This document shows positions 9,639-20,091 of a stretch of 64,000 nt of DNA, in pieces. How positions within the stretch are numbered: position 1 is the first letter of the stretch; every line of letters begins with the position of its first letter. Made by a program: the position numbers and the translations under genes. The stretch covers positions 1,364,001 through 1,428,000 of the forward strand of contig JARGXX010000099.1 of the NCBI GenBank assembly GCA_030374765.1, read 5' to 3'. Under the pieces are notes generated by a model. That model was not told the DNA's origin, ran no database searches, and saw only the letters and a program-made list of their open reading frames with translations. This DNA comes from Agarophyton chilense (Eukaryota; Rhodophyta; Florideophyceae; Gracilariales; Gracilariaceae).

Positions 9639-12239
9639 TTATGGTCCACATGACGCTATATAGCAATCTAACACCGCTCCAAGTCTTCTCGTGAGATTCT
9701 CCATGAAAAACTCCTCCCTTATCGCCAGATAGATTTTCTCTCTCGACGGTATCCATAGCCCAACCGTCGCGATTCTCTCCTTATTCCCACTCACATCTCT
9801 ACGATTCTCTCCACAGAATCCATCATTCTCAAACTCCTCAGCATACTCATCCTTCACCATGTTCCAGGCAACCCTCAATATGTCTTCAACAGCCAGTGGC
9901 AGAAACCTCCCAAACAGCGTCGAGAACAAAAGTTGCCTTTGGCCTCCCCGCCCAACGTCTCTATCCATCGTGGTCACCACACATCCAATCCATGCATCAA
10001 GTCGCGCAAGATGCATCACCGTCCCATCCACATACTGCCTTTCTCCATTTCTGTGACTCTCTACCGCGTAGCCCATAGACTCCTCCAACACTTTCAACGA
10101 CACCTGATTTCGAAAATACATATCTGCCTCACCAAAGTCCTCCAAGTTCTCAGACACCTTCGATCCAGAATAAGTAATATCTTCAATCGCACTCGTTCTC
10201 GACGCACACAGCTTACCTCTCCCATCCTCCCCCGACCCCATCAACTTCTCCTTCGCCTCCTCAATCTGCTTCTTCAACTCCGCCCAAAGCTCCGTCCCTT
10301 CAGTCACCTTAGCTCGTTTCGCGATCAAATCATATCCAAGCATGGAAAACAGCTTATCACGCGCTGCTCGCTTCCGCACCCCAACCGCATCGCTCAATCT
10401 CTGCTTCATCCTTTGTCTCAAGCACCTATCCGCACTTACATTTTCCACGCACTCCTCTCTCCTCCCCACTTCCCTTATCGACTCCCATTTCTCTGCCATT
10501 AAGTCAGTCTCTACAACGTGCTTCAACAACAAATGGCTCCCGCCCTCTGTCGACGGCGTATACGGTCTCATCTCATATGCAACCTCAATTGGACATCTCG
10601 GAACCATTTCCTTCTCTCCCACCACAAACATACTTTCCTGCCTACTCTCCCCAACCGCCTCACTTCTATTCTTCCAGCTTCGACCCACATTCTCGGTGTC
10701 GAAGCAAAGTTCCGATGCCTCCAGTTTTGCATAATGAAGAATCCTATCATACACACGAAGTGCAAATCCATAAAAGCATTCCTGCACTCCAATGTCATAC
10801 TTTCGTCGCCGCGTCACGCCTCCCTCCCCCCTCCCTTCCCCAGCGATTCTACTTTTCAACGCTTCCCTCCAACTCTCAATCAGCACATTCTGCTGCTTCA
10901 TTTCCTCCCTCGCCCGATACAGCTCCGTTTGGGTCATTTTCAAACTCACCATCACACTGTAGCTGTCTTTTTTTATACGTCCCATTTGTCCCTTCAACAC
11001 ATTCATCTTCTCAATTAGCATCGACCGCGGCAACAAACCTATGTCATCATCATTTTCTTCATCTTCCACTATACCGACGTCGTTCTCCACGACATTTAAA
11101 TTCGCATTCTCCCCGTTATCATTATTCCTTGTGAATACAATGTTTCTCCTTACTCTCATACCTCCCGGCGTCCTTCGCCTTGCGTTCACCTCAAACCCTT
11201 CAACTCCCAAACCCACCCCTCTCCTCGGTGGCAAACGCTTGACATCTTCTCCCTGATGAGAAAGAACTGCTGCTCTTCCATCGCCTTCCTCCCGTGAACC
11301 ACGTGTTCTCCCTCCAACAAACCCCCTTCTCCCCCCCTCACTCACATGCACTTCTCTGCTTTCCCTTTCGTCTATCGCTCTTCTTCCTGTAACTCGAACA
11401 CTCCCCATTCTTTCCCTTGCACGCTCTCTCCTTTCTTCCACGTAATCCAAGTTCGCCCCCTCCCATCTTTCCGCCTGTTCCCCCGCGGTAACTCCAACAC
11501 TCTCTCCTTCTGTTCTCTCTCGAACGACTCTTGCGCCCGCGATTAGACCACTACTGGGTCCACCTATTCTACCCTCCCCACCACGGCTACTCTCTATTCT
11601 CCCTTTCTGCATCTCATCATCACCGTCCTCTTCCCTCATACCCGTAAACGATGCCCCTGCTTCTTCAACGCCTCTGAGGCGGGATCCACGTTCTCCGATC
11701 ATTCTCTCTCCCTCCTTACGCCCCTTCGTCCTCTCATTCGGAATCTCTTCACCTCCTTCAGGTGCAGAGCATGGATTTACTGGCTCCACATCAGCTGAAA
11801 ACGTGAATACAGCACTTAGAGTCCGCTCGGATGCATCCCCTCTCCTTGTCCTCCCTTGAGCTCTGCTCACCCTCCCCCGCAATCCACTTCTAGGTACACG
11901 CGTGCGGTTGCTTCGCACGCCATCCCGTTTTCCATCGCCGCTCCGCACCATCTCTCCCGTAGGCGACGTGATTTGCTCCGTACGCGACGTGATTTGCTCC
12001 GCACTCTCCTCCGTCACCGTCTCCTTTGCGCGAACAGCCTTTCCTTTGCCCCCACTCGCCTCTCCTTCCCCACCATCTTGCTTTGATCTACCTCTCCGGG
12101 GCACGCCTCTCTTCTCTCCACTCGCGCACTGGAGCCTACGCCCCTTGTCTCTTCCGCCCTCCGCATCCCCTCCATGCCGCCGTGATTTTGTACCGCGCCC
12201 GCTAGTGTTCTCGCTTCTCGATTTGCGCTTCAGAGCCAT
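9639..12239 (-). CDS. unknown 866-aa basic nuclear-looking protein of T1
   Basis: Intact frame of 866 codons from the ATG at 12237-12239, chosen because its context (gccATGGct) is favourable; 35 further codons are open upstream to 12344. Residues 1-350 are low complexity, very rich in Arg, Gly and Glu with many basic clusters (ALKRKSRS, SRRHGG). About residues 390-415 are acidic (EDEENDDD), then a predicted coiled coil at about 420-475 (LIEKMNVLKGQMGRIKK). The C-terminal 380 residues look globular and contain DAWIGCVVTTMDRD and LFGRFLPLAVEDILRVAW. I do not recognise the family. It may be a DNA-binding accessory protein analogous to TnpA of CACTA elements; that is inference from position only. 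It converges with the transposase gene, 141 bp apart. Confidence 0.6.
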   Translation of the reverse strand: MALKRKSRSENTSGRGTKSRRHGGDAEGGRDKGRRLQCASGEKRGVPRRGRSKQDGGEGEASGGKGKAVRAKETVTEESAEQITSRTEQITSPTGEMVRSGDGKRDGVRSNRTRVPRSGLRGRVSRAQGRTRRGDASERTLSAVFTFSADVEPVNPCSAPEGGEEIPNERTKGRKEGERMIGERGSRLRGVEEAGASFTGMREEDGDDEMQKGRIESSRGGEGRIGGPSSGLIAGARVVRERTEGESVGVTAGEQAERWEGANLDYVEERRERARERMGSVRVTGRRAIDERESREVHVSEGGRRGFVGGRTRGSREEGDGRAAVLSHQGEDVKRLPPRRGVGLGVEGFEVNARRRTPGGMRVRRNIVFTRNNDNGENANLNVVENDVGIVEDEENDDDIGLLPRSMLIEKMNVLKGQMGRIKKDSYSVMVSLKMTQTELYRAREEMKQQNVLIESWREALKSRIAGEGRGEGGVTRRRKYDIGVQECFYGFALRVYDRILHYAKLEASELCFDTENVGRSWKNRSEAVGESRQESMFVVGEKEMVPRCPIEVAYEMRPYTPSTEGGSHLLLKHVVETDLMAEKWESIREVGRREECVENVSADRCLRQRMKQRLSDAVGVRKRAARDKLFSMLGYDLIAKRAKVTEGTELWAELKKQIEEAKEKLMGSGEDGRGKLCASRTSAIEDITYSGSKVSENLEDFGEADMYFRNQVSLKVLEESMGYAVESHRNGERQYVDGTVMHLARLDAWIGCVVTTMDRDVGRGGQRQLLFSTLFGRFLPLAVEDILRVAWNMVKDEYAEEFENDGFCGENRRDVSGNKERIATVGLWIPSREKIYLAIREEFFMENLTRRLGAVLDCYIASCGP

Positions 12240-12563
12240 GGTTGAAGAGAGAGAGAGCGATTGTGGTATGGTCTTCCACGCGTTGCAATGCGATGGATGG
12301 GAGAGAAGCTTCGAAACATTCTGCTTCCAAAAAAATACCTCCACCCTTTTCGTGTTCTCAGAAAACCCCCAAACTTTTCAGATATTTTAAATATGCGCTC
12401 GAACGCACCAGATATTGGAAAAGTATTCTCCTTCGGTGTACATGACTTTCCGTTAGCATATGTACTACGTCACGCTTTGACGTTATATGTAGCGACAAAC
12501 ATAGTAAAAGCCCACAATATCTGGTACACTACAATGAAGTAAAGTAACAAAAGCGATGCACTT

Positions 12564-15500
12564 TTAATCGATTACTATGACTGGCGTGATATTCATACTC
12601 GAGATATACTCTGTTCCATAATCCGCGAACAGCTCCTCTCCTATTTCTATATCTCGAATTGCTTGCACAGAAAGCAATCTATAGTCTCTCAACTGAAATG
12701 GGGTCCGCCCCGTCCCGGGAGTTCTGATGACCCTAACATTTGCAGTTCGGCGTCTCATTAACCCTTCTTCAACCGCATCCCTGTCCCTATCCCCTTCCAC
12801 ATACTTGGGGTCGTTAATTGTTCCCCCCAAGCAAAATGGAGCAGGGACAATCCACACCGGAATAAGAGACACCCCACTAATTCTTCCTGGTAGCTTGTGA
12901 AACACTTCCCCTCGGACGCATATCTCCATCGCGTACTGCCGAAAACGATCAGCAGTCGCTTTCAATAGCCCCCCTCCGTATGCCTTATGAACTTCCTTCC
13001 GCTTTGAAAGATCATGGTACACCAAAGTCCCGTAAAAGTAACAAACAGTCTCACCTTGTATCACCCGGCGTGTTGTGTACACACCAACTCCAGCATTTGC
13101 AATCCGACAACCACATACTGTCGCCTCCACTGCCAGAATAGCATTCCAATCCAACAGTGACATATTTCCTTGAAAACTTCTTGGCCACTCATACAGCGCC
13201 TGCCGTCGCCCAATCTCCGATATATTCTTATCCTGCCACATGGAGGAGAGAAAATCTACGATATGGGGTGGAAACATCTGATGCTCGGGAAATCCGGTAG
13301 GTGTTTTCCAGGACTTCGAACGCTTTATGACGACGTCCGGAAACAAGCATGTCACTCGAGTCACAGCGTTCCGAACATCTTGCCTTATATGAATGTCCGT
13401 CTCGTTGTTCCGCATGCATGACGCAAATTTCATTGTAGCGGCGTGCTTCGCATGAGCAAAGCACTGCGGATCTGGCTGACACCCTAGAAACTGACGGTGC
13501 TTTTCCAGTTCCATGCATGCCATGGCCGTTGAAAATGTTCCGGCGAAGAGGTCCACCACTATGTCTCCCGGCTGAAAAAACCTGCTGATGAGCTCCTTCA
13601 GCAAAGCGCGTGACTTCTGTTCCGCCCGCACTTTCTGATACGTAACTGCTCCTTTGGCATTCTTCCTTTTCCATAGAAGTGTTTCACCATTCGACATGGG
13701 AGGCACTTGGTCAATCACGCTATGGTAACCCGGATATCGCGATGGTACATAGCTGAAGTTCTCATAGTTCACCATGCCATGTTGTTCGTCGTAGGACAAC
13801 CCGCTGCGAACTCCATGAATGGCGTACTCTGTTCCGGGAAACAGGGAGCACGAACTACGTCCGGGATTACACATCGGATTGCCTTGAGAGCGAATGAAGT
13901 GCAGCTGGACCTTGTCCACGACAAACGACCTGCTCTTCTGTCCATTCTCATCCTTTGCACCAATTCGACCCAACACTTCTTTCCATTCGTTCACCTGCTC
14001 AATCGCGCAGAATATAACGAAATGCCCTCCCGGACGCAGAAGTTTAGAGATGAGCTTCGCCGTCTTCACCATGTCTTGCCGGTTAAGAACGTCGTACCAG
14101 CTGTTTTTCCTGTTCTTCTTCGCACGTATATTATACGGCGGGTCCGTGAGAACCAACTGCACTTTCCCTATCGGAGAGACCCCATTGCTGCGCAATGTCT
14201 CGTCAATCTCCACTAGGTTCTCGAAAGTACAATTGTACATTCGACAGTGTTTATCCATCTCCGACTCGCACTTTTGGAGAGACATTATATCATCCAGAGA
14301 GGTAAGGTCGTGAGGCGGCAGAATACCCACCGACTCAGATTCGACCGACCTTGGTCCAGCTGTGGAAGAATGCTGACCAACACCCATGTTCTCTTCCTCA
14401 TTCCCGGTCCCACCCTCCACTCCCTCTCCACCCTCCACCGCCGGAGCCTCCGAATCTTTCTCAGGGGGTACAAATTCTATCTCGTCTTCCTCCATAACCA
14501 TAGTAGGTTCTGCATTTGTCGCAGCCACCACTTCCACCTCCACACTCCCTCGCAGCTTTAGTGGCGATATGTATTCCGAGATGGTAGAGATAAGAGAGTT
14601 CGAGAAGCAGTCGAATCTCTCCGCAAACACTCTAGGCAAAGTGTATGTAGACGGTTTTAGAACGTCCCATCTTTCCGGAGCTGATATAGAGTAAAGCTGC
14701 TCATTCACCACCACTTTGTGCAGGTCAGCGAGAAACTCTTTGGCCAACATACGAAGTGGAGTGTCAACGTACTCCGGCAGGTTCCACGCCCATGGGACGA
14801 CATCCTCCTCCAATAAAGTACGGTTTCTACCAGGAAGGAGTCATTGGGCCATATCCTTGTGAGAGAACCCATCCCTTCTGTTTCCGATTGCCTGGAACTG
14901 CATATCAGAATATCGTAGATGGATAAAGGGCAAAACCATGAATTCCACGCCAGAGAATCCCAAATACTGGGCGAAGCTGTCCCACGCGTTATAGACGAGC
15001 TGCACACCAAAGCCCACAAGCTGAGCTACTGGTTTGTCATAAATCGCCACCTTCGAAAATGGCGTATCGTCGGTTCTGTCCCGCTTTCTTCGCTTACGGG
15101 AGACTTTTCTCTTCTCCATAGAGACCGACTGAATACAAATGAGGAACAGCAACCTCTGGAACATTGTCGGGAAGTCGGTCGCGAATGGAGCCCGGCTTTT
15201 GCTCGCCTTCTTTCGGGTTGTATCCAGACCTTTGAAGAACTCTGTCAAAGTGACATTCTTCGGGATGCCCTTGAACTCCACCGCCTCGTACGCGTTCCAA
15301 AAGTCCCTCACGCGCCTATCTGGGTCCCCATCCATTATATCCAGCAACCTCGCCGAGAAATAATTCTGACAGTTCGAGCCCCTCATTCCTACAACTCGGA
15401 GCTCATCTTCTGTGTAGTTGGTGTGGTCGGGACCTAGGAGAGTATAAAAAAACTTCGCGGTCTCCGGTAGGATGTGGCGATTGGCAATTGCGAAATCGAT

Positions 15501-15674
15501 GAATGCAGTGTGCCCCACTTTTCGCGGCTCATCTTCCTCCCGCCTCGTTGATTCGCAACGATCACGCAAATCCAGACACGCCCTGATAACTTCATTCCCC
15601 GTACCAAACAGTTTACCCATTTCGAAGGTGTCTGCCGCAGGCGATGAAGAAGTTCTCGTGGGTTCTGCAGCCAT
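12564..15674 (-). pseudogene. DNA methyltransferase-SET fusion of T1 (one in-frame TGA)
   Basis: One frame of 1,036 codons from ATG 15674 (MAAEPTRTSSS) to TAA 12564, interrupted only by TGA at 14841-14843 after codon 277. The first 277 residues are unrecognised. The middle carries a beta-class amino-methyltransferase: motif IV LVLTDPPYNIR and, about 190 residues later, the SAM-binding motif I VVDLFAGTFSTAMA followed by FLGCQPDP. DPPY indicates N6-adenine or N4-cytosine methylation. The C-terminal 170 residues match a SET domain: NAGVGVYTTRRVIQGETV, TINDPKY, then IEIGEELFADYGTEY. SET domains methylate histone lysines. The downstream 749-codon part has no ATG at its 5' end, so it is not an independent gene unless the TGA is spliced out or read through. 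Confidence 0.75.
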
Positions 15675-16340
15675 TTATGTACGTGTTCAAACAACCTCAC
15701 GGGCGGTCGTCACGAGAGCCTGAGTGAAAGAGAGCAGCGGGTGCGGGTGGGTGCGGGTGGGTACGGAAAGATTGTGAGTACGGTTGAGGAGCGCGCACGG
15801 AAGAACGGTTGTTGCGGAACGACTTCGCAGCTATCCTGGTTGCATTCTGTCGGCCGTCAGAGGCGCGCTCCGACTTCATCGGGGGTCCCGATGAAGTCCC
15901 CGCGCACCTCTGTCGGCCATCAGAGTGCACCGTGTACACTTGAGCGTTCCAAAAATTACAAAATTATATGTATTATGTCGGCCGACAGAGGTGCGCGGGG
16001 ACTTCATCGGGACCCCCGATGAAGTCGGAGCGCACCTCTGTCGGCCGTCAGGATGTTTTTAATTTTTTAATTTTATTTTCTTGTATCGCCTACCAAGCCA
16101 ATAGGCGTGTTTGTGATGGAAAGAGACAAGGAGTTTCTTGAGTTTGAAACTAAGCGGATGTAGCTCAGGTTGAAACTAAGCGGACGTAGTTCAGGCTGAT
16201 TGCAACGAACTGCTCTCGGGAGTGTTCCGGATAGTCGCCACCAAAGGAGCTCGATCTAATACGTCTTAGTCTGTATACCCTAAAATGCTCAAAGCGCTCT
16301 GCGACCATTTGCAACCTCGACCGACTACGATCCGATTCAA
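15675..16340. promoter_or_regulatory. divergent promoter/operator interval of T1
   Basis: Separates the methyltransferase-SET gene (-) from the ParB-like gene (+). It contains the palindrome array listed separately, then an A/T-rich stretch (16052-16090) and a short repeated GAAACTAAGCGGA (near 16145-16185). No ORF is credible. It should hold both promoters. Confidence 0.65.
15847..16051. repeat. palindrome array: four 14-mers and two 27-mers in a large inverted repeat
   Basis: Consensus CTGTCGGCCRWCAG occurs at 15847-15860, 15910-15923, 15975-15988 and 16038-16051, start-to-start spacing 63, 65 and 63 bases. A 27-bp palindrome with arms GACTTCATCGGG/CCCGATGAAGTC lies midway in each half (15872-15898 and 16000-16026). 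The two halves are themselves near-perfect inverted repeats of about 75 bp separated by an A/T-rich spacer (15924-15974). Each unit is a dimer-type protein site. The regular spacing beside a ParB-like gene suggests an operator or parS-like loading site. Confidence 0.8.
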
Positions 16341-17996
16341 ATGATGACTAGAGGCAAAGCGAAAGCGAGGGGTACTCCGCGGGGTACTCCACGCGCCACT
16401 CCGCGAAAAGCTACATCGGGAAACAATCTGGCTGGTGGGGATAGGGTGGCGTTGTTCCTGGCGGATGGGACAGGGAATAAGAAGGGTACTATGGTTGGCA
16501 CTGCGAAGTTGAGAGGTTTTGGGGGCAGTGGAGCGGCCGGGAAGGCGCTTTGCAGAGCGATGCATGGCCATTCGTTGCGCGAGTCTGCGAAGCCGGGAGA
16601 GGACTTGGTGGCCATCTGGAGGACTGAAATTAAGGAGGGGATCAACTCCAAGTATCTGTACTCCTTCAAGGGAGCAGAGGAGCCGCCGGAGTTGCTGAAG
16701 GATATGGTGTCGGCAGGTATATACGCATGGGATACCTCGATGATGACGCGCGTCTCCTCTGTGCTGAATCCAGGGCCTCCTCGGCCGGAGACTCCCAAAA
16801 GCGCGACCCCCTTGAAGGAGTTTGCTACGCCTTTGAGGGGGAAGAGGGCACAGCCAACAACAGTGCCGCCGGCCATGAAGCAACCCGTCAAGCCGAAAAG
16901 GAGGGTGACGATAGTGGATGATTCTGATGAAGATGTTGTGGAGGTGGGGTCAGCGGTGAATGTACGCGGGGATTCGCACACTGGTCCCGAGTTGGAGTTG
17001 TTCGATGACGGCGATGCCGTTCCTTCGCAGGAAGTGGATAGGACTCTCGTGGAAAAGAAGATCTCTGTTTCAGACTATGACCAGTGCCGCTTGATTGTGG
17101 ACATAGATGACATACAAATCCCCAAGAAGACTGTCAGAAGTGTGAATGCGGAACACAAAGCGGCGACGATGGCAAAGTGCAAAACGTTTGGCTGGCTTGC
17201 GTCGGCATGGTCGATTGCTGTTGCCATCGTCGGGGGAATGGAATTAGATTTCAGTGAAATTGTTCACAATGGAAGGGTAGTGGTGCCTGTCATACTCATT
17301 GACGGTCATCACCGCGTCTTGGTTCTGCGAGATCTGAAGAATGATCCCTCTGAAGAGAGAAAGTGGTTGGAAATTGTGCGGTCTCTTGATGTCGTTCTTT
17401 GGAGACGCAAGGACCGGAAGCCTTTATCGCTGAACGAAGTGCTCGGTCTTGGTAATGTACTCAATGTAATGAGTTCAAATGTGTTGAAGATGAGTTTCGC
17501 CGACAAGGTTCATTCGACAGTGTCCTTCATTTGCAACTTGATTGACGATAAGAGAACCAAGTTGGCTGACCTTACTCCGACACGGATAGCTGGGGCGCTG
17601 AAGACGAGCGAAGCTATAGGAATCTACAGCTTGCGCCACTTGATTCGCTATGCGACTCTTGGGTTGAAATTCGTCAGGAGCGAAGGTCTCCTGGAGTTCT
17701 TTGAGAACGTTTGCAAGGAGGGTCCAGTGCTAACGCTTGCGCATGTGTCGAGGGACTTGTTGTTAGGACTCGAAGACGAAATATTCCGTTTTGCAATCCG
17801 TTGTTTGCAGCTACATGTGAGGGTGAGCATGGGTTCTACGGGGAATATGGGACGTTTCCAGGAGACGCGAAAGCAGTTCTTCCAATGCGCCATAGGAATG
17901 TTCCAACTATGCGAAAGGGCGGGAAAGGAGAAGGGTCTGACGGCTGGGAAGGTTCTACACAGCACAATTGTGATGGGAAAGAACGAGGTGTCTTAA
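16341..17996 (+). CDS. ParB/sulfiredoxin-fold protein of T1
   Basis: 551 codons from ATG 16341. Residues 1-25 are basic with repeated GTPRGTPRATPR, an AT-hook-like pattern. Residues 150-230 are disordered with a basic PKRR cluster and an acidic DDSDED patch. The ParB-like region spans about 240-370: IDDIQIP, then VVVPVILIDGHHRVLVLRDL, in which IDGHHR is the ParB N-domain/sulfiredoxin signature. ParB proteins load on palindromic sites using CTP; sulfiredoxin-like members are nucleases or phosphotransferases. The remaining 180 residues are helical and unrecognised. The TAA at 17994-17996 is followed, in the same frame, by the next ORF from 18012, so the two may be one protein with a nonsense codon. 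Confidence 0.65.
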   Translation: MMTRGKAKARGTPRGTPRATPRKATSGNNLAGGDRVALFLADGTGNKKGTMVGTAKLRGFGGSGAAGKALCRAMHGHSLRESAKPGEDLVAIWRTEIKEGINSKYLYSFKGAEEPPELLKDMVSAGIYAWDTSMMTRVSSVLNPGPPRPETPKSATPLKEFATPLRGKRAQPTTVPPAMKQPVKPKRRVTIVDDSDEDVVEVGSAVNVRGDSHTGPELELFDDGDAVPSQEVDRTLVEKKISVSDYDQCRLIVDIDDIQIPKKTVRSVNAEHKAATMAKCKTFGWLASAWSIAVAIVGGMELDFSEIVHNGRVVVPVILIDGHHRVLVLRDLKNDPSEERKWLEIVRSLDVVLWRRKDRKPLSLNEVLGLGNVLNVMSSNVLKMSFADKVHSTVSFICNLIDDKRTKLADLTPTRIAGALKTSEAIGIYSLRHLIRYATLGLKFVRSEGLLEFFENVCKEGPVLTLAHVSRDLLLGLEDEIFRFAIRCLQLHVRVSMGSTGNMGRFQETRKQFFQCAIGMFQLCERAGKEKGLTAGKVLHSTIVMGKNEVS

Positions 17997-18011
17997 AGGA
18001 AGTACCTTTGC

Positions 18012-20020
18012 ATGCAAACGGCGAAGATGGAACTCAGTGGTCCGAAGCGGTTGTGGCCGGGGTTGGTGTCGAAGAAGATGAAAATCGCACAAAGGCGGAT
18101 TGAAGGCGGTCTGAAAGTGAGTCTGGCGTCCCCAAGTGCGGAGAAGGATGTGGTGGAGGTGCCACCTTCTGTGAATTTTCCTTCGTCTAGTGCTGGGGAG
18201 TCTGTACCCCACCAGGAAACCGTGGTTCCCAGACGCATCACACACACTAGAAAAGGTACAGAGCGCGGGCTGGATGCTGCGGGTGAGAGGGTGATGGAAC
18301 CTAGACAGAGAAAGAGGAAGAGAAAGGCTGTGGTCATTAATGATGATGAACGCGAGTATGAACAGCCTTTAAAGCGGAAGAGGAAGAGGAGAAAGACGGT
18401 GGGCACATCTGCGGCTCAAATACCGGCTGACGTGGTGGATGTGTTCAAAAAGATGAGCAAGATAGAGCTGAAGTGCTTCTTGAAGGAACATGTCCTCAAT
18501 GTTTTCTCATCGAGTGAGGATGAACTGGATGATGACGAAGGGCAGGGTGCATTTGTAGGGGACGAAGAGGAGGAAGGTGTGCAAATGCGTTGCTTCGAAG
18601 ACAATAATCCGGAGGGTGTTCCGAAGGGGCTGAAGAGGGCGGGACCGTATGCGGGGGGGTCGGGTATGTCGTGGGTGTACTTGGTGAATGCACTTCCGAG
18701 CGAGTGGCCGGCGGGTGAAAATGGAGTGAAGCATCAGCACCTCTGGATGCAGATGATTTACCTACGGAACAAGCACAGGGCGGAGTGCTTGAGGGTAGAA
18801 GACTTGAAAAGTGTGCACCATGCGGTTTATTGGCGTGCTGCTCATAACAGGCACAAGGAACTGGGTTCCACGAAAGAACCGGTTCTTGGGGTGATTCTAC
18901 CGACGAAGGACCACCCTGTGAATGAAGAGCAGGCGATATGGATGGCAGCAAGGGAGAAGGATGACTTGGTCCGCGAGTACTTCGCGACTAAGAGAAGCGA
19001 GCTGATGGAGAAAGGATTTTGTGTGCTGGAAGAGTTTGTCACGGACGAGGGGATGGCGGATGAGGCGATGAAGAGGGGACTTTGCCAGAGTTCTTCCAGA
19101 CGGATTTCTTGAACCAGCCGGACTTGACGATTGAAGGGAATAGAAAGAAATGGGACCCTATAATCAACGCTGGTGAGAAGAGAGACGCTGGAGATAGAAT
19201 AAAGGGGGTTGGGCGGTACATCACGACGAAGGTGGGGATTGTGGATTCTGTGGAGGGGGACGAGAACAACGTTTTAATGGTGAGGAAAAGGGCATTGTTG
19301 GATGGGAGGTTTGGACAGATTGCGGCCGCTCTTCGGTTGTGCAACAACCGGTCGGGGAAGAAGAGGATGTATGCCCCTGAAACAGGGGGGCGAGTGCTGT
19401 GTACGGCGGAGGGCTGTCCAAGGCAGGTGTTACATACGGAATTTCGAGGACTGACCGATGCCGAGAAGAACGTCGGAGAGGTTCCAGGGTTCTTCATGAT
19501 GGCGTCGGGAGCGAGTTCGTTTATGCTTTGGGTTTGTGAGAGGTCACATAACATGTACGTGCCCGACGACAGGAGCTTGAAGCGGCTGTCTCGGACGATG
19601 GTAGTGAGGAAGTTCAGGATTCCGCCGTACTCCATTTTTATTGGAAGAGGAGATGTGTTTCATGCTGGAGCTGGATACGAGGATGCATTGGTTAAGGAAT
19701 TTTGCATGAGGTATCACATGTACTTGGTACCGGATTTATACAAGCTACGGGACGCAGTGCATAGGCAACCAGCATTTCGGCCTAAGTTCGAAGAGGATGA
19801 TTCCAAAAAGGGTGATGATGAAGACGTCCAGGTAGATGAGGATGAGGAGTTGGATGAAGATTATAAAATGGAAGTTGTTGAAAGTGGGGAAGGGGAGTAT
19901 GAAGAAAAGGATGATGAACCTGGGATGGGTCTCAACTCGGCTAACACAGATGGAGACTATGAAGACGGCGTTATGATAATGGATGACGACGACGACTACA
20001 TAGTATCTGTTACCTATTGA
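18012..20020 (+). pseudogene. 2OG-Fe(II) oxygenase-like protein of T1 (frameshifted)
   Basis: Two ORFs, 18012-19112 and about 19073-20020, join if one G is missing from the G run at 19075-19078. The N-terminal 130 residues are very basic (PRQRKRKRKAVV, LKRKRKRRKT), nuclear-localisation-like. A globular region starts near 18660. Oxygenase-type features: FCVLEEFV near 19015, QVLHTEFRG near 19424 (H-x-E), and RGDVFHAGAG followed by MRYHMYLVPD near 19650-19730 (distal His and a 2OG-binding Arg position). This resembles the double-stranded beta-helix of 2-oxoglutarate/Fe(II) oxygenases, the superfamily containing TET/JBP and AlkB base oxidases. The C-terminus is strongly acidic. The frame is shared with the ParB-like ORF, 15 bases upstream. 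Confidence 0.5.
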
Positions 20021-20091
20021 ACAATAAAGAGTACAATTTGAGGTAATATGTGGAGTAGTCCCCTTTTCCTGTAATAGTGATCAGTCGTTTT

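Noticed and set aside
15847-16051. CRISPR array
   Set aside because: The regular 63-65 base spacing comes from two inverted halves of one palindromic block, with no unique spacers and only four units.
12564-20020. Bacterial contamination suggested by DPPY methyltransferase and ParB motifs
   Set aside because: The same ORFs carry SET domains and nuclear-type basic regions, lie inside an element whose end is inserted in a Ty3 retrotransposon, and have no ribosome-binding sites or operon spacing.
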